Positions 15,860-25,456 are shown, counted from the stretch's first letter. The stretch is 64,000 nt of DNA from Paenibacillus radicis (ex Gao et al. 2016) (GCF_014641555.1 NZ_BMHY01000007.1:157782-221781), one strand, 5' to 3'. The notes: a model not told the origin generated them from the letters alone. Numbers and translations: made by a program.

Positions 15860-16789
15860 ATGGAACAATCAACACCAGCTATGTATGGGCCGCCGAATAC
15901 CGCACCTAAGCGGAAGAGCAGGCTGGCCCGCGGGACAAGGAAATATTTTTGGGGACTCTTATTTCTATTGCCTGCATTTGCGATCTTTATTCTGTTTCTA
16001 TGGGTGCCGATTGTAAAAGGATTTACGTACAGCTTCTATCACATCGACTTTGTCAAAGGCGACAATTTCGTCGGCTTCGACAACTATAAGGCTGTCTTGA
16101 GCGACAGCGATGTATGGATTGCAGTGAAAAATACGCTTTATTATATGTTCTTGGCTCTCGTAATCGGCTTTTGGGTACCGATATTGTTTGCGATTGCCAT
16201 ATCTGAATTGCGCCGGTTTCAAGGGTTTGTACGGGTAGCTGCTTATTTGCCTAACGTCCTTCCCTTGGTCGTTCTCTACGGCCTGTGGCGCTGGTTCTAT
16301 GATTCTGTTGGACCGATCAACTTCGTAATCACAAAACTGGGGCTTGACCCTGTGGCCTTTATGACCAATACGAAATGGTCGATGATATCGATTGTCATCA
16401 TGGAAACGTGGCAATCCTTCGGTTCTGCCATGCTAATCTATCTGGCTGCTGTACTCAGCATTCCCCGCGACTGGTACGAGGCGGCAGAGATTGACGGTGC
16501 CGGCGTCTGGAACCGGATTCGGTACATTACGCTGCCTTCCATTAGCAAATTAATTGGACTTCTCTTGATTCTGCAAATTATTGCAACGACGCAAGGCTAC
16601 CAATCTCAATACGCTATGCTTGACGGCGGACCTAACAAAGCGACGCTTACGTATTCACTATACATCGTCAAGAACGCGTTCACGAGACTTGATTTCGGCG
16701 TTGCTTCGGCTCTGGGTGTGCTCATGTTCCTCGTATTGGGCGGCATCGGTGTTCTGCAATACAGGCTGCAGCGGAAAGGGGAAAACTAA
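15860..16789 (+). CDS. Sugar ABC transporter permease (MalF/LplB type)
   Basis: An inner-membrane permease of 309 aa with six predicted helices, the first at about 31-53 (LLFLLPAFAIFILFLWVPIV). The ATPase-contacting EAA loop is at about 205-225 (EAAEIDGAGVWNRIRYITLP). It is of the carbohydrate-uptake CUT1 class and forms a heterodimer with the product of the next gene, two bases away. No ATPase gene is in the cluster; CUT1 systems of this kind commonly share a housekeeping MsmX-type ATPase. The substrate is not readable from sequence; the neighbouring fucose operon suggests a fucose-containing glycan. Confidence 0.92.
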   Translation: MEQSTPAMYGPPNTAPKRKSRLARGTRKYFWGLLFLLPAFAIFILFLWVPIVKGFTYSFYHIDFVKGDNFVGFDNYKAVLSDSDVWIAVKNTLYYMFLALVIGFWVPILFAIAISELRRFQGFVRVAAYLPNVLPLVVLYGLWRWFYDSVGPINFVITKLGLDPVAFMTNTKWSMISIVIMETWQSFGSAMLIYLAAVLSIPRDWYEAAEIDGAGVWNRIRYITLPSISKLIGLLLILQIIATTQGYQSQYAMLDGGPNKATLTYSLYIVKNAFTRLDFGVASALGVLMFLVLGGIGVLQYRLQRKGEN

Positions 16790-16791
16790 AA

Positions 16792-17667
16792 ATGAAGCCA
16801 TTGGATAGGGGGATATTATCCCCGCACGACTTTAAGAGAAGACCGAACCAGATCGGTTACGGCATCATGGTGCTCGTTATTATAGCTATGGTCTTATCCA
16901 TGCTGTACCCGATATTAATTACGCTGTTCAACGGCTTAAAGGCGAATGTGGAGGTTAACACGTTCCCGCCGCATTTTCTGCCTCAAGATGGATGGCATTT
17001 CGAAAATTATAAACGGGCATGGAAATTCATTGAGCTTCCGCTCTTTTTCCGTAATACGATGTTTATCTTCCTGGGGAATATGGCTGTAACCATTGGCGTG
17101 CTGGGACTTGCTGCGTTCAGCTTATCCAAGCTTAATGTGCCCCGTAAAAAATTGGTGCAGTTTTTCTTCATGATGACGCTTTTTATTCCTCCAACAACGT
17201 ACATCATTCCGAACTTCTTGAACCTGAAGGATTTGTCACTTTTAAATACGTTTTATGCACTCTGGCTGCCGGCTGGCGCCAATGCATTTTTCCTGCTGCT
17301 GCTTAAAAATTTCTTCGACGATCTTCACTTTGAAATGTTCGAAGCGGCAAGAATCGACGGAGCTTCAGAATGGAGAACGTACACGCAAATTGCCGTACCG
17401 TTGTCGCTTCCGATCTTTTCGACACTCGCGATTTTCGTCTTTTCGGCGGCTTGGAATGACTGGTTCTGGCCAATGCTCGTCATGCACAGCAATGAAAAAT
17501 ATCCGCTCGCGACAGCTATTTACAAGTATGTCATTGGCGCACAAAGGCTCGATGTCAACATCCGCTTCGCCATCCTAACGTTTGTCATGCTTCCGCCAAT
17601 TTTTATATTCTTGCTCTTCCAAAAATACATCATGAGAGGCTTGCATTTGGGCGGAGTAAAAGGTTAA
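16792..17667 (+). CDS. Sugar ABC transporter permease (MalG/LplC type)
   Basis: The second CUT1 permease, 291 aa, with about six helices (first at about 22-43, IMVLVIIAMVLSMLYPILI) and the EAA motif at about 183-203 (EAARIDGASEWRTYTQIAVP). It starts two bases after the first permease stop, so translation is coupled. The C-terminus ends QKYIMRGLHLGGVKG, as is usual for MalG-like subunits. Confidence 0.92.
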   Translation: MKPLDRGILSPHDFKRRPNQIGYGIMVLVIIAMVLSMLYPILITLFNGLKANVEVNTFPPHFLPQDGWHFENYKRAWKFIELPLFFRNTMFIFLGNMAVTIGVLGLAAFSLSKLNVPRKKLVQFFFMMTLFIPPTTYIIPNFLNLKDLSLLNTFYALWLPAGANAFFLLLLKNFFDDLHFEMFEAARIDGASEWRTYTQIAVPLSLPIFSTLAIFVFSAAWNDWFWPMLVMHSNEKYPLATAIYKYVIGAQRLDVNIRFAILTFVMLPPIFIFLLFQKYIMRGLHLGGVKG

Positions 17668-17789
17668 TGACAAATTTCACGGAACGTAATGATGCACACA
17701 ATCGGAATAGGAATACACCTCGTGTTGTATCGTTGCGCTCCATTATGATGAATATGCAACAACATTTCGAAGCGAAAAGGGGAGTTTCC

Positions 17790-19238
17790 ATGCGTAAATA
17801 CGCAGGCATTTTTATCAGTCTCGTGCTTTTGATCTCCATGCTTTCTGCTTGTAGCGGCGGAAGCAAAAACAACAACGAACCACCAAAAGGGACGGACACG
17901 GAAACGCAAAAACCGGCAGCTACGACGGACGCAACGGCAGCACCGGAAGATGACATTACAAAGAAAAAAATTAAAATCAGTATCTACTATCCGCTTCCTG
18001 ACCAAGTGGAAAACCGCAAGCTGGAAGATGACAAAATTGCTCGTTTTAACGCGGTATACCCAAATGTTGAAATCGTGAAGAGCGATTGGCACTACAAACC
18101 AGATGAAATTGGCATTAAAATGGCTGCAAACGAAGCGCCAACGTTCTACAATACATTCGCGACAGAAGCAAGCTTCTTGGTTGAAAAAGGCTGGGCTGCT
18201 GATATTACCGATCTGTACGACAAATACGAGTACAAAGATCAAATCAACAGCGTATTGCAAGACACGTTCAACATCAATGGCAAAATTTACGGCGTACCGC
18301 AAAAAGGCTATGTAGTAACGACAGTTGTAAACAAAAAAATGCTGGATGAAAAAGGCGTTGCCCTTCCTTCTTATGACTGGACTTGGGATGATATGCTGAA
18401 CACAGCAATAGGCGTAGCCGACACGAAAAAAGGCATCGCTGGTATCGCTCCTATGGGTAAAGGAACGGAAGCTGGCTGGAACTGGACGAACTTCTTGTTC
18501 GAAGCAGGCGGCGATGTGCAAACGGTTGACGGCAAAGTAACAGCTGCATTCAACTCCGAAGCTGGCTTGAAAGCGCTTGAGTTCTATAACAAGCTGAGAT
18601 GGGAAGCAAACGTTATTCCGCAAGACTGGGCACTGGGCTGGGGCGATGCATTAGGCGCATTTGCAAATGGACGTACAGCAATGGTTATTGCTGGTGCTGA
18701 GAACATTCTGGAGCAAGCTTTGAACCAAGGCGGCATGAAAATCGCTGATGTATTAACATACCCGATGCCTTCCGCAGAAAAAGGCGGCAAGCACACAGGT
18801 GTATTGGGCGGCGACTACCTAATCATCAACCCGAATGCATCGAAAGACGAGCAAGAAATGGCATTCCGTTATATCACATTTGACTACTTCTCCGATAAGT
18901 ATCTGCAAGCAATCGAGAAGGATATCCAAGCTCGTAAAGCAGAAGGTAAATTCTACATCCCGCCGCATATCAACTACTATGCTGCTGATTCCGAATATGG
19001 TAAAAAAATGCAAGCAATCTTCGATAAATACGACAACGTATACAAATATGATGCCGAATCGAATAAATTGCTGGACGGTAAAGCAGAAGCGCAGTACAAC
19101 ACGCAAGATTACTACGGCGCTATGGCTAACGTCATTCAAGAAGTATTCTCCAAAAAAGGAACTAACCTGCAAGGCCAATTGGATGCTGCAGCTAAGCTTG
19201 TTCAAGAGAAATTCTTCGATCCCATTAAAGTTGAGTAG
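17790..19238 (+). CDS. Sugar ABC transporter substrate-binding lipoprotein
   Basis: An extracellular solute-binding protein of family 1 (482 aa), anchored by lipidation. The signal peptide MRKYAGIFISLVLLISMLSA is followed by the lipobox cysteine and a Gly/Asn/Thr-rich linker, then the binding domain starting at KIKISIYYPLPD. The start ATG 17790 has AAAGGGGAG upstream. It is the last gene of the kinase-regulator-permease-permease operon and ends in a strong terminator. The ligand is unknown; aromatic residues such as WTWDDM and GWNWTNFLFEAGG fit a carbohydrate site. Confidence 0.92.
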   Translation: MRKYAGIFISLVLLISMLSACSGGSKNNNEPPKGTDTETQKPAATTDATAAPEDDITKKKIKISIYYPLPDQVENRKLEDDKIARFNAVYPNVEIVKSDWHYKPDEIGIKMAANEAPTFYNTFATEASFLVEKGWAADITDLYDKYEYKDQINSVLQDTFNINGKIYGVPQKGYVVTTVVNKKMLDEKGVALPSYDWTWDDMLNTAIGVADTKKGIAGIAPMGKGTEAGWNWTNFLFEAGGDVQTVDGKVTAAFNSEAGLKALEFYNKLRWEANVIPQDWALGWGDALGAFANGRTAMVIAGAENILEQALNQGGMKIADVLTYPMPSAEKGGKHTGVLGGDYLIINPNASKDEQEMAFRYITFDYFSDKYLQAIEKDIQARKAEGKFYIPPHINYYAADSEYGKKMQAIFDKYDNVYKYDAESNKLLDGKAEAQYNTQDYYGAMANVIQEVFSKKGTNLQGQLDAAAKLVQEKFFDPIKVE

Positions 19239-19258
19239 TCTGTTATAAAATGAACCAG

Positions 19259-19308
19259 GCTGGCCTTTGAGCAGATTTGCTGCTCAAGGGCCAGTCTTTT
19301 TTTTTTTT
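19259..19308 (+). terminator. Strong terminator of the sugar ABC operon
   Basis: CTGGCCTTTGAGCA pairs with TGCTCAAGGGCCAG, followed by TCTTTTTTTTTTTT. It is immediately followed by palindrome array A. Confidence 0.95.
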
Positions 19309-19362
19309 GCTGAGCAGGAGTAAACCAACTACAAGACAGCTATAATGCTGGTTGACACCTCC

Positions 19363-19674
19363 AGCGAAGCTGCTTCGCTATCTAGCGAAGTCTTATTCGC
19401 TATTAGCCTATGTTTGACGCGATGTCGTTCAATTAGCGAAGTGATTTTCGCTCTTCGTGAACCTTGGTTCGCCAATTGCGAAATTCGTTTCGCTCCGCTA
19501 TGGCAATCACCTCACATTAACTGCTGCAACGAAGTTGTCTTCGTTAAATTGCGAAGCTGCTTCGTTACAAGCCTACCAGCCAGCGGGCAGCCAAGGTTCC
19601 CTATTTCATTTACTTGCCTCGAACTAGCTGCGACAAGCGAAAGCGGCTTCGCTTTTTTGCGAAGCCGCTTCGTT
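19363..19674. repeat. Palindrome array A (AGCGAA-N5/6-TTCGCT family)
   Basis: The otherwise gene-free region between the convergent sugar operon and LacI gene carries at least nine imperfect palindromes of the form (A/G)CGAA-N5/6-TTCG(C/T)T. They are grouped with 3-5 base spacers: a pair at 19363-19402, a triplet starting at 19435 with a central GAACCTTGGTTC, a pair at 19530-19566 and a pair at 19637-19674. Short frames reading through it are by-products of the repeats. No other feature is seen in 19309-19750. Confidence 0.88.
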
Positions 19675-19750
19675 ATACAGGCATGAGAACGTTAATACAG
19701 AAACAGTTTAATTGAGCTGTCCGATTATAAACTGCCCTCCACTGCCTCAC

Positions 19751-20767
19751 TTAGTCCAGCAGCCGCTTCACGGAGCTGCGCACGACGAGCTCGGCAGGGA
19801 GAACGATTTTTTTCCAAGGGCCAGCATCCTCACGGTTTTGAATCCGGTCAATGAGCATTTGCATGCCCATGTAGCCAAACTGATAGGCCTGTTGGGCGAC
19901 CACTGTAATGAAGGGATCGATCTCGGAGTAGGGACCAAAGTCGTCGAAGCAGACAATCGAGATGTCATCAGGGATGCGCAGTCCGCGTTTGCGGAGCAGC
20001 CCGATCACTTCGACAGCCAGCACGTTGTTGCCGGCTACGATGGCTGAGGGCATCGGATCCAGCGAGCTGATCCATGCGTCAAGCTCGGTCAGGTCGCTGC
20101 GCGGGCCAAAGCTCGTCTCGAACACCCGCTCCTCATGCAGCGGCAGTCCGTTCAGCTTGAGCGCCTCCTCATAGCCTAGCCGCCGCATTCGGGCGCTGGA
20201 GACGGAGCTGGAGCCATTGACCAAGGCGATGTGCTGATGGCCTTGGCTGGCTAGCTGATCGACGAGCTGTCTCGCTCCCTCTTTGCTGTCGCCAAGCACG
20301 ATGTCGCATTCGATGCCTGGCACTTCACGATCGAGCAGCACAAATGGGATATTATGCAGCCTCAGTTGCTCCAAGTGCGGCAGTGAAGGATCGCCAGTAG
20401 GGGCGATAAGGACGCCGTCTACCCGTGTTGTCAGAATCGTATTCATGTAGCCGGCTTCCTTCTCCAGATTCTCGTCGCTGTTGCCGAATAGAAGGCGATA
20501 GCCGTTTTTCGTAGCGGCATCTTCCGCTCCGCGTGATAATGTCGTATAGAAGGGATTCGTAATATCGGTAATCAGCAGAAATAGAATGCGTGTCTGCTGG
20601 AGGACGAGGCTGCGTGCCATCTGATTCGGCACATAGTTCATTTCCTCCATCACTTTCTTGACCTTAGCCTTCGTTTTCTCACTAATTCGCCCTGTGTTAT
20701 TGATAACTCTAGAAACCGTCATAGCCGATACATTCGCTTTGGCGGCGATATCATAGATCGTAACCAT
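19751..20767 (-). CDS. LacI-family transcriptional regulator of the fucose operon
   Basis: A repressor of 338 aa. The N-terminal helix-turn-helix is MVTIYDIAAKANVSAMTVSR with the hinge helix VPNQMARSLVLQQT, and residues 60-338 form the periplasmic-binding-like effector domain (ILFLLITDITNPFYTTLSRG, VCFDDFGPYSEIDP). It is divergent from fucI, separated by 143 bases that contain a fucI promoter and a LacI-type palindrome, so it most likely represses the fuc operon and is released by a fucose metabolite. The start ATG 20767 is preceded by a GAGGAGCTTAACGGT-type site. Effector identity is inference. Confidence 0.9.
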   Translation of the reverse strand: MVTIYDIAAKANVSAMTVSRVINNTGRISEKTKAKVKKVMEEMNYVPNQMARSLVLQQTRILFLLITDITNPFYTTLSRGAEDAATKNGYRLLFGNSDENLEKEAGYMNTILTTRVDGVLIAPTGDPSLPHLEQLRLHNIPFVLLDREVPGIECDIVLGDSKEGARQLVDQLASQGHQHIALVNGSSSVSSARMRRLGYEEALKLNGLPLHEERVFETSFGPRSDLTELDAWISSLDPMPSAIVAGNNVLAVEVIGLLRKRGLRIPDDISIVCFDDFGPYSEIDPFITVVAQQAYQFGYMGMQMLIDRIQNREDAGPWKKIVLPAELVVRSSVKRLLD

Positions 20768-20819
20768 ACCGTTAAGCTCCTCGCGTTAAATCATAATTTT
20801 ATATTACAAGAGAAAGAAG

Positions 20820-20848
20820 TTGACAGCAAGGTACAGCCTTGATAAATT
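20820..20848 (+). promoter_or_regulatory. Promoter of the fuc operon
   Basis: TTGACA (20820-20825), a 17-bp spacer and TAAATT (20843-20848). The predicted start of transcription falls within or beside the palindrome at 20852-20863. Confidence 0.6.
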
Positions 20849-20851
20849 GGA

Positions 20852-20863
20852 GTTATCGGTAAC
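20852..20863. promoter_or_regulatory. LacI-type operator of the fuc operon
   Basis: GTTATCGGTAAC is a 12-bp palindrome with central CG and only one mismatched symmetric pair, the form typical of LacI-family operators. It starts 4 bp after the -10 element, a repressing position. Confidence 0.6.
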
Positions 20864-20910
20864 GCAAATCATTCGATACCGGCACTCATTTTAACATTGG
20901 AGGGTTTATT

Positions 20911-22701
20911 ATGGTGGATACAGCATATCGCTTTCAAAGTGGTTTCCCGAAGATCGGTATTCGTCCAACGATTGACGGTCGTCGCAAAGGGGTTCGCGAG
21001 TCGCTTGAAGTACAAACGATGAATATGGCGCAATCGGTCGCCGATTTGATCTCGGAGCACTTGCGCTATCCGAACGGCGAACGAGTGGAATGCGTCATTG
21101 CAGACAGCACCATCGGCGGCGTGGCAGAAGCAGCTGCTTGTGCGGATAAATTTGCCCGTGAAAATGTAGGGGTATCGATAACGGTAACGCCATGCTGGTG
21201 TTACGGTACGGAAACGATGGACATGAATGCATCGATTCCAAACGCAGTGTGGGGTTTTAACGGCACAGAACGTCCAGGTGCGGTTTATTTGGCTGCGGTA
21301 TTGTCCGGCTACGCACAAAAAGGCATTCCTGCATTCGGTATTTACGGTCAAGAGGTACAAGAAGCATCTGATACTTCCATTCCTGAAGATGTGAAGGGCA
21401 AGCTGCTTTCGTTCGCAAACGCAGGTCTCGTTGTCGCTTACATGCGCGGCAAATCCTATCTGTCGATGGGTTCCGTATCGATGGGTATCGCTGGTTCCAT
21501 CGTTAATGACGCGTTCTTCCAGGAGTATCTGGGCATGCGCACTGAATATATCGATATGTCCGAATTTGTACGCCGCTTCGAAGAGCAAATCTATGATGTT
21601 GCGGAATATGAGAAAGCGCTTGCATGGACGAAGAAGAACTGTCTCGAAGGTCCGGACAACAATCCGGCCAGCATTCAAACGACGCGCGAGCAGAAGGACA
21701 AGGACTGGGAGACTGTTGTCAAAATGGCACTCATCGCCCGCGACCTGATGGTCGGCAACCCGCGTCTCGCGGAGCTGGGCTTCGGTGAAGAGGCAATGGG
21801 ACATAATGCGATCGTCTCCGGCTTCCAAGGCCAACGTCAATGGACGGATCATTTCCCGAACGGCGACTTTATGGAGTCGATCTTGAACTCTTCCTTTGAC
21901 TGGAACGGCATCCGTCCTCCATTCCTCGTATCGACGGAGAATGACAGCTTGAACGGCGTCGTTATGCTCTTCGGTTACTTGCTGACTAATACGGCGCAAA
22001 TTTTCGCCGATGTGCGTACGTACTGGAGTCCAGAATCGGTTAAACGTGTGACGGGCCACGAGCTGAGCGGCCATGCTGCCGGCGGTATTCTTCACTTGAT
22101 CAACTCCGGTTCGGCGACGCTGGACGGCACAGGCGAACAGCAGCGCGACGGCAAGCCGGTGCTTAAGCCATTCTGGGAAATTACAGAGAAAGAAGCAGCC
22201 GATTGCTTGTCTGCGACTTCATGGCGTCCGGCTGGCGTGGAATATTTCCGCGGCGGCGGCTACTCCTCGGACTTCCTGACTCGCGGCGGTATGCCGATGA
22301 CGATGTCCCGTATCAACCTTGTTAAAGGAATTGGACCTGTGCTGCAAATCGCAGAAGGCTATTCCGTTGATCTGCCGGCAGACGTGCACGATACCCTCGA
22401 CAAACGGACGGACTCCACTTGGCCGACAACTTGGTTTGCACCAATTCTGACAGGCGAAGGCGCGTTCACGACGGTGTATGATGTAATGGACAATTGGGGA
22501 GCGAACCATGGCTCGATCAGCTACGGCCATATCGGCGCGGATCTGATTACACTGGCATCGATGCTTCGCATTCCGGTCAACATGCACAACGTGCCGGAAG
22601 AGAAGATTTTCCGTCCGCGCGTTTGGGGCTTGTTCGGCACAGAAAGTAAAGAAAGCGCCGATTACCGCGCTTGCAGCAATTTTGGACCTTTGTACAACTA
22701 A
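20911..22701 (+). CDS. fucI: L-fucose isomerase
   Basis: A Mn2+-dependent ketol isomerase of 596 aa converting L-fucose to L-fuculose (also D-arabinose to D-ribulose). Length and sequence match Fuc[21 protein letters not shown] at the start, [15 protein letters not shown], the metal-site segment STENDSLNG in the middle and [14 protein letters not shown] near the end, which contains the conserved His of the active site. The start ATG 20911 has GGAGGG 7 bases upstream. It is the first gene of fucI-fucA-kinase-fucU and lies behind a LacI-type operator. Confidence 0.96.
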   Translation: MVDTAYRFQSGFPKIGIRPTIDGRRKGVRESLEVQTMNMAQSVADLISEHLRYPNGERVECVIADSTIGGVAEAAACADKFARENVGVSITVTPCWCYGTETMDMNASIPNAVWGFNGTERPGAVYLAAVLSGYAQKGIPAFGIYGQEVQEASDTSIPEDVKGKLLSFANAGLVVAYMRGKSYLSMGSVSMGIAGSIVNDAFFQEYLGMRTEYIDMSEFVRRFEEQIYDVAEYEKALAWTKKNCLEGPDNNPASIQTTREQKDKDWETVVKMALIARDLMVGNPRLAELGFGEEAMGHNAIVSGFQGQRQWTDHFPNGDFMESILNSSFDWNGIRPPFLVSTENDSLNGVVMLFGYLLTNTAQIFADVRTYWSPESVKRVTGHELSGHAAGGILHLINSGSATLDGTGEQQRDGKPVLKPFWEITEKEAADCLSATSWRPAGVEYFRGGGYSSDFLTRGGMPMTMSRINLVKGIGPVLQIAEGYSVDLPADVHDTLDKRTDSTWPTTWFAPILTGEGAFTTVYDVMDNWGANHGSISYGHIGADLITLASMLRIPVNMHNVPEEKIFRPRVWGLFGTESKESADYRACSNFGPLYN

Positions 22702-22803
22702 GCTAGTTTGACGCATGCCGAGCTGTTTCTCCCTACGGAGAGGCGCTCGGCTGCGCTATGCCATTGAACAGATAAACGAAATTAGGGATCGGGGGAAAAT
22801 AGG

Positions 22804-23463
22804 ATGAGCAGCATGGACATTCGTCAGGAACTGTGCAAATACGCAAAAAAAACGGTAGCTAATAAATTGGTGGTTGGTCCTGGCGGCAATATTAGCGCCA
22901 AGCATGAGGGTAAAATGTATCTTTCCCCAAGCGGCTTTGCACTCGATGAAGTGGAGCCGGAGCAATGGGTTGAAGTAGATATAGAGACGGGAGCGATTAC
23001 AGACATCGGTCTGCGTCCTTCCTCTGAAGTGCTGATGCATCTGTGGGCGTACCGGGCGAACCCGTCGATTGGAGCAATCGTTCATACGCATCCGCCGTAT
23101 TGCATCGCGTTCACACTCGTGGAAACCGAGCTTCCGATTATGTTCCCGGACCAAGCGGCGCTTGTCGGCAAAACGGTATACGTACCGTACGTATTGCCGA
23201 CGACAGATAAGCTCGCTGAAGCGCTCGTTGAGAAAGTGAACGACGCAAGCTCGATTCTTCTTGGCAACCATGGACTGGTTACGACAGGCCGTAATTTGCG
23301 TGAAGCATATTACCGGACTGAAGTGGTTGAGGAAAGCTCAAAAATTTTCCTGATCGCAAAAGCGATTAAAGAGCCAAAGGTGCTCACTAAAGAAGAGTTT
23401 GAGGAAATCGCCTCGCTGGAGAGCGAAGCGTACCGGATTCAACTGCTGCAAAAAATGCAATAA
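22804..23463 (+). CDS. fucA: L-fuculose-1-phosphate aldolase, class II
   Basis: A zinc aldolase of 219 aa that cleaves L-fuculose-1-phosphate to dihydroxyacetone phosphate and L-lactaldehyde. The phosphate-binding motif GGNIS is at 28-32 and SPSG at 41-44. The catalytic Glu is at 75 (PSSEVLMH), zinc ligands are His94 and His96 (HTHPPY), and the third is the His of GNHGLV near 155. Length is that of FucA. Because rhamnulose-1-phosphate and ribulose-phosphate enzymes share this fold, the assignment rests on the fucI and fucU neighbours. It is 102 bases after fucI and 19 before the kinase start. Confidence 0.9.
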   Translation: MSSMDIRQELCKYAKKTVANKLVVGPGGNISAKHEGKMYLSPSGFALDEVEPEQWVEVDIETGAITDIGLRPSSEVLMHLWAYRANPSIGAIVHTHPPYCIAFTLVETELPIMFPDQAALVGKTVYVPYVLPTTDKLAEALVEKVNDASSILLGNHGLVTTGRNLREAYYRTEVVEESSKIFLIAKAIKEPKVLTKEEFEEIASLESEAYRIQLLQKMQ

Positions 23464-23482
23464 GGAAAGGGGCGGCATAACG

Positions 23483-24973
23483 ATGTTGCTGTCAACCGTA
23501 TTGGCTTTCGATCTGGGAGCAAGCAGCGGACGGGCGCTAATCGGCAAACTCATGCAAGCGGAGGACGGGCAGCGAGAGCTGAAGGTCGAAGAAATTCACC
23601 GTTTTCCGAACCATGCCATTGGGGTCGGCGGCCATTTGCATTGGGATATTTTGCGGCTGCTGCATGAGATGAAGAAGGCGATCCGCAAAGCGTTCCAAGA
23701 GGGGCATCGCCCGGAAACGTTTGGCATCGACACCTGGGGAGTCGATTTCGGTTTGATCGATGCGAACGGTGAGCTGCTTGGCAACCCGTATCATTACCGC
23801 GATCCGCAGACGGAGGGGCTTATTGAGGAAGTGATCGGCATGGTCGGCAAGGAAGCGCTGTTTCAGCAGGGCGGACTTCAATTCATGCCGTTCAACACGA
23901 TCTATCAGCTTTACGCGATGCGGAAGGCTGCTTCTCCCAAGCTGGACGCAGCTTCGTCGCTGCTGCTGACGCCGGATTTGCTCGTCTATTTCTTGACGGG
24001 CCGCAAGGTGTGCGAGTTTACGATGGCAACGACGACCCAGCTGTACCATCCCGAGCAGCAAGCGTGGAACACGGAGCTGATGGACCGATTAGGTATTCCG
24101 TCCGGCATTTTCTTGGATCCCATTCATCCGGGAACACGTATCGGCTCATTGACGCCCGAAGTATGCGAGGAGCTGGACGTGCCGCCGATCGAGGCGGTCG
24201 CTGTCGCTACGCATGATACGGAATCCGCAGTAGCCGCAGTACCGGCAGGCGAAGGAGCATTTGCTTATCTCGTGTGCGGAACCTGGTCGCTGCTTGGCAC
24301 GGAGCTGGATCAGCCGCTCGTAACGGCAGAGGCGATGGCGCATGACTTTTCCAATGAGGGCGGCGCTTTCGGCAAGTACCAGCTGCTCAAAAACATTATG
24401 GGCCTGTGGATTTTGCAGGAATGCAAGCGGGAATGGGATGAGAGCGGGAATGTCATTTCGTTCGCCGAGCTTGTTGATTTGGCGAGTCAGGCTATCCCGT
24501 TCCGCAGCTTGATCAATCCTGATGATGCACGTTTTTTTGGCCCTTCCGATATGGTTGAGAAGGTCCGTTCGTTTTGCGCGGAGACGTGGCAGCCGGTACC
24601 GGAAACGGAAGCCGAGATTGCCCGCTGTATTATGGAGAGTCTGGCGCTCAAGTACCGTCATGCGCTGGAGAAGATGGAGCAGCTGACCGGCAATGCCTAC
24701 GCTGGGATGCATATGGTCGGCGGCGGTATTCAGAACCGGCTATTGTGTCGTTTGACCGCAGGCGCGCTGGGACGTCCCGTATGGGCCGGTCCGGTAGAGG
24801 CGAGCGCAATCGGCAATATGCTGATGCAGCTAGTGGCACAGGGGCATTGCTCCAGCTTGGCGGAAGCGCGCGAGCTGTCGGCAGCTTCTTTCCCTGTGGA
24901 GACATACTTGCCGGATGAAGCGGAAGCAGACGTCTGGAATGAAGCGTATGAGGCATACAAGCAATTGCTATAA
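23483..24973 (+). CDS. Rhamnulokinase-type sugar kinase, probably acting as fuculokinase
   Basis: A FGGY-family kinase of 496 aa whose sequence is of the RhaB rather than FucK subgroup: AFDLGASSGRALIGKL at the start, GIDTWGVDFGLIDANGELL, NPYHYRDPQTEG and the adenosine motif HMVGGGIQNRLLCRLTAGAL. In this operon the expected step is phosphorylation of L-fuculose to L-fuculose-1-phosphate; use on L-rhamnulose is also possible. The start ATG 23483 has GGAAAGGGG upstream. It sits between the aldolase and fucU genes, 19 bases after the aldolase. Confidence 0.9.
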   Translation: MLLSTVLAFDLGASSGRALIGKLMQAEDGQRELKVEEIHRFPNHAIGVGGHLHWDILRLLHEMKKAIRKAFQEGHRPETFGIDTWGVDFGLIDANGELLGNPYHYRDPQTEGLIEEVIGMVGKEALFQQGGLQFMPFNTIYQLYAMRKAASPKLDAASSLLLTPDLLVYFLTGRKVCEFTMATTTQLYHPEQQAWNTELMDRLGIPSGIFLDPIHPGTRIGSLTPEVCEELDVPPIEAVAVATHDTESAVAAVPAGEGAFAYLVCGTWSLLGTELDQPLVTAEAMAHDFSNEGGAFGKYQLLKNIMGLWILQECKREWDESGNVISFAELVDLASQAIPFRSLINPDDARFFGPSDMVEKVRSFCAETWQPVPETEAEIARCIMESLALKYRHALEKMEQLTGNAYAGMHMVGGGIQNRLLCRLTAGALGRPVWAGPVEASAIGNMLMQLVAQGHCSSLAEARELSAASFPVETYLPDEAEADVWNEAYEAYKQLL

Positions 24974-25027
24974 AATTCTTATTTGAGCATGATGAGTGAA
25001 TCCAACCCAAAGGAGGCGTGAGATAAA

Positions 25028-25456
25028 ATGCTGATTGGAATCTCCAAGCTGATTTCCCCCGAGCTGTTGAAAATATTGATGGAAATGGGCCATAGCGACG
25101 AGATTGTCATCGCTGACGGCAACTTCCCAGGCGCAAGCCATGCGCAGCGCCTTGTTAGAGCGGACGGGCATAACATTCCAGAATTGCTGGATGCCATATT
25201 GCAGCTTTTCCCTCTCGATCAGTATGTCGAGAAGCCGGCTGCACTGATGGGTGTCGTGCCAGGCGATACGGCGGAGACACCGATATGGGCGGAGTATGGC
25301 GCCATTATTGAGGCGCGTACCGGACTGAAAGAGCCGTTCGAGGAAGTGGAGCGTTTCGCTTTCTACGAGCGGGCAAAAAAGGCCTATGCCGTTATCGCGA
25401 CCGGTGAAAGCGCGTTGTACGCAAACCTGATCTTGAAGAAGGGCGTTATTCAATAA
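25028..25456 (+). CDS. fucU: L-fucose mutarotase
   Basis: A RbsD/FucU-family mutarotase of 142 aa, forming decameric rings, that interconverts alpha- and beta-L-fucose. Conserved elements are MGHSDEIVIADGNFPGASHA (His22 and Asp30 in the sugar site), the RVR-like RLVRADG segment and the C-terminal YANLILKKGV with the conserved Tyr and Asn. AAAGGAGG lies about 14 bases before the ATG. It closes the fuc operon, 54 bases after the kinase, and a terminator follows. Confidence 0.93.
   Translation: MLIGISKLISPELLKILMEMGHSDEIVIADGNFPGASHAQRLVRADGHNIPELLDAILQLFPLDQYVEKPAALMGVVPGDTAETPIWAEYGAIIEARTGLKEPFEEVERFAFYERAKKAYAVIATGESALYANLILKKGVIQ

Noticed and set aside
17664..18623. 319-codon minus-strand open frame
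   Set aside because: Antisense to the sugar-binding lipoprotein gene; composition rich in Phe, Val and Arg, no start signal.
19345..19686. 113-codon open frame through array A, with peptide repeats such as SEVIFALREPWF
   Set aside because: The peptide pattern follows from the palindromes AGCGAA/TTCGCT at near-codon phasing; similar peptides appear in arrays B and C on either strand, with stops between. No ribosome site.
20869..22095. 408-codon minus-strand open frame
   Set aside because: Antisense shadow of fucI with no recognisable domain or start signal.
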